A DNA stretch of 64,000 nucleotides from an uncultured Chlorobiaceae bacterium (lineage in GTDB: Bacteria > Bacteroidota > Chlorobiia > Chlorobiales > Chlorobiaceae): contig CAITSZ010000027.1 in NCBI GenBank assembly GCA_903895195.1, positions 96,515 through 160,514 of the forward strand, written 5' to 3'. The notes under the pieces were generated by a model, which ran no database searches, was not told where the DNA came from, and saw only the letters and a program-made list of their open reading frames with translations. Below are positions 1 to 7,217 of the stretch, in pieces (the first letter of the stretch is position 1; each line of letters starts with the position of its first letter). The position numbers and the translations under genes are program-made.

Positions 1-730
1 CAAGAAGAACAACAAACGCAAGAGCCAGGTACCATTGCAGTTTACTCCTGTCTATCTTGTAACGGAATGCATGAAGGTAGCCCAGATAGGCCAGCCAGGA
101 TAGAAACGCCCATGTTTCCTTTGGATCCCATGTCCAATAGTGGCCCCACGCCTCTTTTGCCCAAAGAGCGCCGAATATCAAGCCAAAGCTTAAAAAAACA
201 AAACCAAGCAGTGCAAGAAAGTGTGAGACTGATTCCCCTGTACTGTTTTCTTTCTTTCTCACTTGGAGATAGACATTGTGCAGAGCTGTAACCGATGATG
301 CCGCCAGTAAAACATAGCCGACAAGATAGACAACGACATGTGGAATAAACCATGGACTTTGCAGGGCAGGCATAAGAGTTTTGTCGAAGACCTCTGGATG
401 AAGCATGTTTATGCTGAGAAAAAATGTAGCAAGAGCCATGCAGTAGTATTTCAGCCATCCTATTTTCCAGCGGTACTCAACAAGAAATCCAACAAGGGGA
501 ATGAGTGCGGCATACCATAGTCTGGTCTCTCCAAGAGTTCTGAGAGGTGGACGGTCGAGAGCTGACCAGTAAAAAGCAATAAACCCGGTCATGATCAGAG
601 TGCCGGCAATAGAGAGAAGAAATGCAGGGAGCTTAAGTGCCGGAGTTCGATTTGCCAAAAGACTCAGCAAAGAGCCGATTGCCCAACACACGATAGCCAG
701 TTCTGCAGCAGTATTAAAATTCATTATCAT
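1..730 (-). CDS. ccsA: Cytochrome c assembly protein CcsA/ResC (C-terminus beyond window edge)
   Basis: Polytopic membrane protein of system II cytochrome c maturation, which with ResB carries haem across the membrane and attaches it to CXXCH apocytochromes. The reading frame stays open from the ATG at 730 to base 1, so about 243 residues are present and the C-terminus lies outside. The haem-handling tryptophan-rich stretch (WAKEAWGHYWTWDPKETWAF, encoded around 105-165) is intact and diagnostic; hydrophobic segments precede and follow it. The start codon overlaps the resB stop (ATGA, 727-730), so the two are translationally coupled. Context fits: the neighbouring loci encode at least three c-type cytochromes with ten haem sites. 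The start at 730 is chosen over the ATG at 724 because of the coupling. Family assignment is secure; the substrate set is inferred. Confidence 0.9.
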   Translation of the reverse strand, partial: MIMNFNTAAELAIVCWAIGSLLSLLANRTPALKLPAFLLSIAGTLIMTGFIAFYWSALDRPPLRTLGETRLWYAALIPLVGFLVEYRWKIGWLKYYCMALATFFLSINMLHPEVFDKTLMPALQSPWFIPHVVVYLVGYVLLAASSVTALHNVYLQVRKKENSTGESVSHFLALLGFVFLSFGLIFGALWAKEAWGHYWTWDPKETWAFLSWLAYLGYLHAFRYKIDRSKLQWYLALAFVVLL

Positions 731-1965
731 TTTACAACCTCTGTGCGTTTAATGCCATTCCAGAAAAACAGAATGTTTCCTGCCATTATCATAAAAAAAC
801 CGAGATAAACAGCCGGCAGCCATGGATCATGAATCATTTCAATCAAGCTTAGTTTAGACCAGCGTCCGGCTTTTTCGTCATAGCCCATCTGGTAGAGCTT
901 CCAGCCCATAAAGCTGACAGGATGGTTAACCTCAAGATTTGCAACTTTTTCATGGCCTTTTTCATCCTGAATAGTGACAGCGGAGCGGAATGATTTAGGC
1001 GTACCAGGCATCATGATAAGATAGAATCCGTCCAGTTGAGCGGCATCAGGTTTAAGCATAGGGCTTCCAGTGCTGATCCAGGCATCTCTCTGTGACGAAG
1101 GTGTAATGATTCTGACTTTTGCAAAGGGAATCCCTGTTTTTCGATCTGCGGATTGGGGCACTCCATCTTTCCCTGGAAGTGCATAGGGCAGATAGTCGAG
1201 CACAAGAACCTCAATTCCCTGCCAGGATGCTGTCGTTCCTTTTCGGACCTCTAAAATGGCTTGTGCCTTGTTCATCATCAGCTTATCGTTATGCGGGTCA
1301 TAGAGCAGTAACTGTGGCGGATACTCTTCAAGGGAAAAGTCATGAAGAAAAATAGACAACGGAAGCTGCTGCGGGGTATCGCTTTCCATGGTATAACCAA
1401 GGTTGTTAGCTTTTCCAACATTAATAGGCACAACAAGCCGTTGAAGATCGGAACTGCCGAAAATTGCGCATGAAAGGGCAATCCAGAAACCGGCATGAAA
1501 AAGGATAAACTGGAGATTCTGCAGTTTAAACGGTATCAGCTTCCACGAAAGCGAAATACCGAGGTTGGCAAGGAAGAGGAGAACGGTCACGGCAAAAGGC
1601 CAGCTTGAAAAAATCTGGTTCAACCCAAGCAATGTTGGAAGTGATTCCTTCGCAGCAGATTGCTGAGGTATAATACCGCCGATCAGCGAAAGAACAGCTA
1701 TCGCAAGAATAAGGCAAAGTCCAAGGGGGATGCCTCCAAACCATTTAACAGCGGGAGTGTTTCTGAAAGCCAGTCCGGTACTTATAACCAGAACAGCTAA
1801 AAATAAGAGTGCTATAGCGTTGTACGGCAAGTGCGGCATAGCAATACCTTGGCCTGAAGCCGCAGCTTGAATTACAAAGCCCGCAATGACAGAAACAGCA
1901 GTAAAAAGAGCAGATTCCCTGAACTCCCAGGGTGCCTGAAACCAGCGACGCCGGACAACAACCAT
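727..1965 (-). CDS. resB: Cytochrome c biogenesis protein ResB (Ccs1)
   Basis: ResB-family partner of CcsA in system II cytochrome c maturation; it binds the apocytochrome and keeps its cysteines and the haem available on the periplasmic face. The 412-residue protein has several N-terminal membrane segments (roughly residues 15-35, 48-70, 78-98, 115-135), a large soluble periplasmic domain (about 165-370) and one last transmembrane helix near the C-terminus, the expected ResB layout. It is the first gene of a resB-ccsA pair read away from cyc2, from which it is separated by a long gene-free region; a shared divergent control region is possible. I see no defects. Confidence 0.88.
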   Translation of the reverse strand: MVVVRRRWFQAPWEFRESALFTAVSVIAGFVIQAAASGQGIAMPHLPYNAIALLFLAVLVISTGLAFRNTPAVKWFGGIPLGLCLILAIAVLSLIGGIIPQQSAAKESLPTLLGLNQIFSSWPFAVTVLLFLANLGISLSWKLIPFKLQNLQFILFHAGFWIALSCAIFGSSDLQRLVVPINVGKANNLGYTMESDTPQQLPLSIFLHDFSLEEYPPQLLLYDPHNDKLMMNKAQAILEVRKGTTASWQGIEVLVLDYLPYALPGKDGVPQSADRKTGIPFAKVRIITPSSQRDAWISTGSPMLKPDAAQLDGFYLIMMPGTPKSFRSAVTIQDEKGHEKVANLEVNHPVSFMGWKLYQMGYDEKAGRWSKLSLIEMIHDPWLPAVYLGFFMIMAGNILFFWNGIKRTEVVK

Positions 1966-2928
1966 AATGAAAACCCGAATTAATCCTTATTATAATAATA
2001 CCTTAACAGTGCCGTTAGAGTGCTTGTACGTAGAGGCAAACTTCACTATCAATTTTTAAAAGGGCAAGGAAGCGCTTGAAACTATAGTAAGCTTATCTGT
2101 ACCGGTTATTAGTCAACCTGAAGTAGCGGCTATTCGTTGATAGCTGACTGATTATTTTTAGGAGGACGCGGAAATAAAGTACAATGGTATCAAACAACAA
2201 TTATAAATGATCTGCAAGTATATTTATTTGCAGGTAGTTAGAATCCCGTTGCGCTGTGTGAAGCGTTCAAATATAACCGGGGAGGAAGAGTTTCGCAAAT
2301 AACAGACACTTCGCTGCATGAAAAAAGAGAAGGTTTTGTTCCCAATCACAGGGGCGCGATGTAGTATATACGGGATAAGAGCTTGAAATATATTTTTTTT
2401 TCAGGAAAAGCTTTAGCAATTAATTAACAATCGTTATACTGACATAGAATTTAGCATGATTGTTACTTTTACGGTATGCCAACCCAATCTTGTTTCTTGT
2501 GGAAAAAAGAGCATGATCAGGTATTTTTTTGAGAGTTATTTTTTTTTAGATATTTTTGTACCATATTCATGGTAGCATTGGTCGATACATACTGATTTGT
2601 TGTTGAACGTTGGTGCTTAGTTGTTGATGCGTTGTACACTATTTCTACGTTGCTGTTTTCGATTTTTTTTGGGGCGAATATTTGTGGATGAAAACTTGTT
2701 AATGTCTTTCATTCCCCATTCCCTCACATAATACGTTTTGTCTTTCATACCTGCCAGTCTGGCTATATGTCATCTGGTCGTTGCTCAATCAAAGATATGA
2801 CGCGCTAATTACTGGTGCGATATTTGGAGTTGCTGATATGCATTTCCATGGGATTTTGTGTCTCTTGTATTAAAAAGTGGTATTACGTAGAATAAATCCA
2901 ATCACAACAACTCAAAAAAGTTCGATCT
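1966..2928. promoter_or_regulatory. Long gene-free divergent region between resB and cyc2
   Basis: This 963-base AT-rich stretch separates divergently read resB and cyc2. I find no open frame with coding character. Visible elements are a small hairpin (CTGCAA ... TTGCAG near 2213-2234), a TAAC-N4-GTTA inverted repeat at 2425-2436, and several T-runs (2393-2400, 2520-2550, 2664-2672). cyc2 starts without a clear Shine-Dalgarno sequence. The length is far above the usual gap here, so it probably holds promoters for both sides and perhaps a long cyc2 leader. No Fur-like 19-mer is convincing. The regulatory role is inference. Confidence 0.4.
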
Positions 2929-4182
2929 ATGAGAAAGTCGACATTTGCCAAGATTGCAACACTCAGTATGGTACCGGCTCTGTTCTGGAGTCAGGATAGT
3001 TTTGCTGTGCCTGCGTTTGCAAGAAAGTATCAGACATCATGTTATACCTGCCATTCCGGTTTCCCGAACAGGAATGCGTTTGGTGAAGCCTTCAAGAATA
3101 ACGGCTATCGCTGGCCGGGTGGAGAAGATGAGGATCACGCCAAGCAGGAGCAGACAAAAATGGGCGCCAATGGATGGAAGCAGACCTTCCCTGACTCTCC
3201 TTGGCCTTCAGACATCCCTGGCTTTGCTCCATTTGCAGTGTATGTCACAGGGCCTATTGTGAGATATTCTGATGAGGTGAAAACTAAAGCAGGAGCGGTC
3301 ACAACAGCGCAACAGCTTACTTGGCAGGGACCTATTAATGCTCGTATTCTCTATGGTGGCACAATCGGTGAAACTGTCGGAATTGTTGGTGCATTTGAGA
3401 ATTTAGGGACGAATGTATCTCCTACAAGTAATCTTCGTGCCACATGGGCTTTTGCTCCCGGAGTCAACATCAGTTTTGGAACAAGCGCATTCAGTGCCTT
3501 TGGCGGAGTAGCTTCTCCAATATCTGTCTTTACCAGCGTATTTCCTGCATCCGGAACGGGTCCTGAGTTCAATTACGCGACAGGCAAGGAAGGCGGATTC
3601 AATTTTATTGCTGGACTTGCAAGCGCCGCTTCTTCAACTGGACTACTTGATAACACTAAAAAGCTTGATGATACCAGATATCTTCGGGCAAAATATAAGT
3701 TTTTTGGTGCTGGTCTTCTGAGTGGAGCTAGTGGTACTTACGGTAATGAGTATGTCGGTCTTGATAACAGTTTGGCTATCGGCGCAAGTCTTGTCAGTGC
3801 AAGGGATGCTGTTCTGGCTTCAAATTATGCAGGCGAGACATTGGTTTACGGCGTTGATCTTGCAGGAAACGTCGGCAGCTTTACAGGCGGTGTCGCTTTC
3901 AGTAAGGACCAGGATCTAAAACTCAACAATTACGCGGTAGATGCCGGATATTATCTTTATCCTTGGCTTTTAGCGAGGGTTAGATATGCGAATTTGGGCA
4001 GGGCTGGCGTCGACCAGGAAATCCCGACACTCACTCCATCATTAACAGCATGGCTCCGTGCAAATATTTTTGTTCAGGCATCATACGTCTACAATACCAA
4101 AAATATTGCACCTGCAACAGCAAATACAACCGGTGTTAACAATGCGAACTCATTAAGTCTGAATGCTGGTTATGCGTTTTAA
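2929..4182 (+). CDS. cyc2: Cyc2-type outer-membrane cytochrome-porin fusion, probable Fe(II) oxidase
   Basis: Cyc2 proteins are outer-membrane porins with one c-type haem at the N-terminus and accept electrons from extracellular Fe(II). Here a signal peptide (residues 1 to about 26, cleaved near SFA-VPAF) is followed at once by the family signature: PAFARKY, then the haem site CYTCH (C38, C41, H42) and a short conserved stretch ending NGYRWPGG. The rest (about 90-417) is repetitive amphipathic beta-strand sequence ending in Phe, as in outer-membrane barrels. At 417 residues it has the usual length. It stands alone, with a hairpin terminator after it, immediately upstream of the b6-like complex operon. 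In green sulfur bacteria cyc2 marks known or suspected photoferrotrophs (established knowledge). Iron as the donor in this organism is inferred. Confidence 0.92.
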   Translation: MRKSTFAKIATLSMVPALFWSQDSFAVPAFARKYQTSCYTCHSGFPNRNAFGEAFKNNGYRWPGGEDEDHAKQEQTKMGANGWKQTFPDSPWPSDIPGFAPFAVYVTGPIVRYSDEVKTKAGAVTTAQQLTWQGPINARILYGGTIGETVGIVGAFENLGTNVSPTSNLRATWAFAPGVNISFGTSAFSAFGGVASPISVFTSVFPASGTGPEFNYATGKEGGFNFIAGLASAASSTGLLDNTKKLDDTRYLRAKYKFFGAGLLSGASGTYGNEYVGLDNSLAIGASLVSARDAVLASNYAGETLVYGVDLAGNVGSFTGGVAFSKDQDLKLNNYAVDAGYYLYPWLLARVRYANLGRAGVDQEIPTLTPSLTAWLRANIFVQASYVYNTKNIAPATANTTGVNNANSLSLNAGYAF

Positions 4183-4222
4183 TGCTTAGTTGATTCTGGT
4201 TGTAAGTATTGAGTTTAGGAAA

Positions 4223-4272
4223 GGCGGGTTCTTCTCATTTTATGAGTAACCCCGGGAAGAACCTGCCCTTTT
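4223..4272 (+). terminator. Rho-independent terminator after cyc2
   Basis: A 12-pair stem (4223-4234 with 4256-4267, one G-T pair) with a 21-base loop is followed by CTTTTC. It lies 40 bases past the cyc2 stop and separates cyc2 from the operon beginning at 4508. Confidence 0.75.
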
Positions 4273-4507
4273 CTGATGGATGAGTAAATTATAATTAATC
4301 GTTTTTTTTGTTGGGGTTACAACAAATGTTGTTCTGATTGCGTGTGGTTGAGGTGTGCTTGCAAAAAGGGAGGGGTGTTATTTTTTCAGGTGCTTCCTTT
4401 TTGTCAGCATGCCTTTCTTATGCCCGGATAAACAATTATTTGGTTTGATTCAGAAGTAAAGGTTTCAGTTCAGAAAAGGTCTTATTGAAAGCAAAAAAAA
4501 AGCTGCT

Positions 4508-5080
4508 ATGCAGGATGATAGAGAGCTCGTTACAGAGCAAAAGGAAGAAATCATAAACCGAGAAAATTCTGAAGGCGGTCAGGCGGAGTCCAGCGCAAGA
4601 AGGAAATTTCTGACCAGGGTAGGCTGGGGAAGTCTTGCAGGGTTTATAGCGCTGAATTCAGCAGCATTTTTAAGATTTCTTTACCCACGAGTGCTGTTTG
4701 AACCGCCATCGCAATTTAAGGTCGGACTTCCGGCCGACTACCCTCCAGGGGCAGTTAACTCCCAATATCAAAGGGAATACAGTACCTGGATTATCAGACT
4801 GCAGGATGGTCGTTTTTTTGCTATGGAGACCAAATGCACCCATCTTGGTTGTACGCCGAGCTGGATGGAGGCTCAGAAGAAATTTAAATGCCCCTGCCAT
4901 GGCAGCGGCTATTACATAACCGGGTTGAATTTTGAAGGTCCCGCACCCCGGCCTATGGATCGCTTTAAAATAAGTATAGCTGAGGATGGTCAGTTGCTTG
5001 TTGACAAGACGATCAAGTATCCGGGTGTTCCAGGCAAGGAGTCTAATGAGGTTTACCCTGAGAGTTTGTTGAAAGTGTGA
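4508..5080 (+). CDS. Rieske iron-sulfur protein of a second b6/bc-type complex
   Basis: Membrane-anchored Rieske [2Fe-2S] subunit that takes an electron from quinol (or delivers one in reverse) at the Qo site. Both cluster-binding boxes are present: CTHLGC (C110, H112, C115) and CPCHGSGY (C128, H131), with the Ser and Tyr that raise cluster potential in high-potential Rieske proteins. A twin-arginine-like sequence (ARRKFLTRVGW, residues 30-40) precedes the single N-terminal membrane helix, as expected for Tat insertion. The N-terminal 30 residues are polar and acidic. It is the first gene of a seven-gene operon; 24 bases separate it from the ferredoxin. Green sulfur bacteria normally carry a Rieske plus single-chain cytochrome b pair; this one is organised differently, so I take it to be an additional complex. 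Confidence 0.9.
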   Translation: MQDDRELVTEQKEEIINRENSEGGQAESSARRKFLTRVGWGSLAGFIALNSAAFLRFLYPRVLFEPPSQFKVGLPADYPPGAVNSQYQREYSTWIIRLQDGRFFAMETKCTHLGCTPSWMEAQKKFKCPCHGSGYYITGLNFEGPAPRPMDRFKISIAEDGQLLVDKTIKYPGVPGKESNEVYPESLLKV

Positions 5081-5104
5081 TGATTATAAGATAACTGAAA
5101 ACTT

Positions 5105-5443
5105 ATGAGCATGGGTAGTGAGGAAAATATAACCGCGCTTCAGGAAGACGCCCCGTTGAAGAGAGTTTCCGGAGCACGCAAGCGCGCTGCGGCCAGGGTG
5201 ATCTCAGAACTTTGTACGGGGTGCAGGATTTGCGTTCAGACCTGTCCTTCAGACTGTATAACAATAGTCGAGTCAGACCTGAATTTTACTGGGATTGCAC
5301 AAGTTGATGAGGGCTGTACGGGCTGTAATATATGTGCCATTGATTGTCCATGGACCGGTGTGGAGATGCTGAATCCGGACGGTTCGCGCAAGAATGAAGC
5401 CGAATATGAGAGGCAGTTAAAGAGGCTGCGCGGGTATCAGTAA
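5105..5443 (+). CDS. Two-cluster [4Fe-4S] ferredoxin-like subunit in the b6-like operon
   Basis: A 112-residue protein with two classical [4Fe-4S] motifs: C37, C40, C43, C47 (CTGCRICVQTCP) and C71, C74, C77, C81 (CTGCNICAIDCP). A basic N-terminal extension of about 30 residues lacks a signal peptide or membrane helix, so the protein should sit on the cytoplasmic side. Its position between the Rieske and cytochrome b genes makes it a likely peripheral subunit that could link the b-haem/Qi side to a low-potential cytoplasmic carrier. That would be an unusual addition to a bc-type complex. The fold assignment is firm; subunit status is inferred from gene order and tight spacing. Confidence 0.85.
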   Translation: MSMGSEENITALQEDAPLKRVSGARKRAAARVISELCTGCRICVQTCPSDCITIVESDLNFTGIAQVDEGCTGCNICAIDCPWTGVEMLNPDGSRKNEAEYERQLKRLRGYQ

Positions 5444-5473
5444 ACTGTTTAGCAAATAAAATATGACTGGACT

Positions 5474-6247
5474 ATGAAAAGCCTACCAGAGATAACTGAC
5501 AAGGTTAAGAAGAATCTGATATGGAAATCCGTATTCAGACGAGATTACCGTAATACTGTAAGAGACCGGGCACAAGCTGTTTTCGGTAACGTATTTCTTC
5601 ATCTGCACCCGGTGCAGGTACGTGAAAGCGCGGTCAAACTTCGCTTTACCTGGGGAATGGGAGGTATTACCTTATTTGCCTTTATCATTCTCGTAATTAC
5701 TGGTGTTGTTTTGATGTTCTATTACCATCCGTCAATTGACCAGGCCTATACGGATATCAAGGATCTGGAGTTTCAGGTGCCATTTGGCGTTATTCTCCGT
5801 AATCTCCATCGATGGGGAGCGCACTTCATGGTCATTGTTGTGATGATTCATATGTTCCGTGTCTTTATGACAGGGTCTTATAAAGCACCACGACAGTTCA
5901 ACTGGGGTGTTGGAGTTATTCTGCTTGTCTTGACATTCCTTTTGAGTTTTACCGGTTACCTCACACCTTGGGACCAGCTTGGATTCTGGGCGATCACCGT
6001 TGGAACCAATATGGGTGCAGCGACACCATTGCTTGGATATCAGGGACCATTCAGCGAGTATCTGCATATAACACCATACAACGATGTGCGTTTTGCGCTT
6101 CTTGGAGGTGCGCAAGTCGGCGGTAATGCGCTCTTAAGATCATATATATGGCATTGCGTTGCTATTCCTCTTGTCGCCACCATTTTGATGATGGTACATT
6201 TCTGGCGTGTCAGAAAAGATGGCGGAATTTCAAAACCTCAAAAATAA
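5474..6247 (+). CDS. Cytochrome b, N-terminal four-helix half (cytochrome b6 type)
   Basis: Dihaem cytochrome b of 257 residues, matching the b6 half of a split cytochrome b. The four haem-ligand histidines are visible as H112/H126 in helix B ([20 protein letters not shown]) and H227/H242 in helix D, giving the 14- and 15-residue spacings typical of b6. The Qo-side sequence [11 protein letters not shown] (about 158-168) is conserved. A basic N-terminal extension of about 50 residues precedes helix A and is longer than in plant b6. The C-terminal helices are encoded by the next gene 20 bases downstream. It should cycle quinol with the Rieske and cytochrome subunits of this operon. Confidence 0.92.
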   Translation: MKSLPEITDKVKKNLIWKSVFRRDYRNTVRDRAQAVFGNVFLHLHPVQVRESAVKLRFTWGMGGITLFAFIILVITGVVLMFYYHPSIDQAYTDIKDLEFQVPFGVILRNLHRWGAHFMVIVVMIHMFRVFMTGSYKAPRQFNWGVGVILLVLTFLLSFTGYLTPWDQLGFWAITVGTNMGAATPLLGYQGPFSEYLHITPYNDVRFALLGGAQVGGNALLRSYIWHCVAIPLVATILMMVHFWRVRKDGGISKPQK

Positions 6248-6267
6248 CAGACCGGGCATAGGCGATT

Positions 6268-7152
6268 ATGAACCCTTTTATTGAAATCATTACCCAGCCA
6301 GATAATATTGCCATTGTGATCATGGTCATTATGGTCTCCTTTTATATGGTATGGGCTTTTCAGCAGGCCTTTCAAAATGACAGGCTTTTAGCTGCAGGAC
6401 TTCCTGTTGACGGTGAAAACGACAGGTTTATCGACACATTCAAACCACTTGTGCGCATTGAGCTTCTTATCGCACTTGTCGTCATGGTAGGTCTAACGGT
6501 TTGGTCTATATTGGTTGATGCTCCGCTTGAAGAGATAGCAAACCCGACCTTAACACCAAACCCGGCAAAGGCCCCATGGTATTTCTTGGGTCTTCAGGAG
6601 CTCCTGGTGTACTTTGATCCATGGCTCGCCGGTGTCGTACTGCCGTCACTGATTGTTGTGGGTCTTCTTGCTATTCCCTATATCGATATAAATCCCAAGG
6701 GAAATGGCTATTACACGTTTGCAGAGAGAAAGTGGTCTATCATTATTTTTTCCTTTGGATTTTTTGTCCTCTGGCTTCTTTTGATTGTCATCGGTGTGTT
6801 TTTTAGAGGACCGGGTTGGCTCTGGTATTGGCCTTGGCAGGAGTGGGATCATTCCAGAGTTGTTTTCGAGCCTACCAGGGATTTGACTGCCCTCATAGGT
6901 ATTGAATCGCGATCTCTTCCTGGCTTTATTATCGGAGCGATTGTTGTCGGCTCCTATATGGTTGGAGGCATGATTGCTCCCTACCTGTACTGGAAGAAGA
7001 ATAATCCTGAATTGCTCACTCAGCTGGGGATGATACGGTATGTGACCATCATATTTTTGTTTATAACGATGATGTCTATACCGATTAAAATGGTTCTCAG
7101 GTTGGTATTTCTGATTAAATATGTATGGATAACCCCCTGGTTTAGCGTTTAG
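6268..7152 (+). CDS. Cytochrome b C-terminal half (subunit IV type) with APWY in place of PEWY
   Basis: This 294-residue protein is the PetD/subunit IV half of the split cytochrome b. The Qo-loop is recognisable in NPTLTPNPAKAPWYFLGLQE (about 92-111), but the usual Pro-Glu-Trp-Tyr is Ala-Pro-Trp-Tyr (A102-Y105), so the proton-accepting glutamate is missing at that position. There are about six to seven hydrophobic segments (near 12-32, 65-85, 118-140, 165-185, 225-245, 265-285), more than the three of plant subunit IV, so it carries extra helices at both ends. No CXXCH is present. It follows cytochrome b by 20 bases and precedes the octahaem cytochrome. Confidence 0.85.
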   Translation: MNPFIEIITQPDNIAIVIMVIMVSFYMVWAFQQAFQNDRLLAAGLPVDGENDRFIDTFKPLVRIELLIALVVMVGLTVWSILVDAPLEEIANPTLTPNPAKAPWYFLGLQELLVYFDPWLAGVVLPSLIVVGLLAIPYIDINPKGNGYYTFAERKWSIIIFSFGFFVLWLLLIVIGVFFRGPGWLWYWPWQEWDHSRVVFEPTRDLTALIGIESRSLPGFIIGAIVVGSYMVGGMIAPYLYWKKNNPELLTQLGMIRYVTIIFLFITMMSIPIKMVLRLVFLIKYVWITPWFSV

Positions 7153-7217
7153 TGCTGGTCAATAAGCTCTGGTATACGGAAACAAGGTCATTCTAAAAGC
7201 CCAAAAAACTCTTGAAC

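Noticed and set aside
42..458. Open frame of 138 codons on the minus strand
   Set aside because: It overlaps ccsA in another frame; the ccsA frame carries the WAKEAWGHYWTWDP signature.
1966..2928. Fur box upstream of cyc2
   Set aside because: Only loose AT-rich inverted repeats such as TAAC-N4-GTTA; no 19-base Fur-like palindrome.
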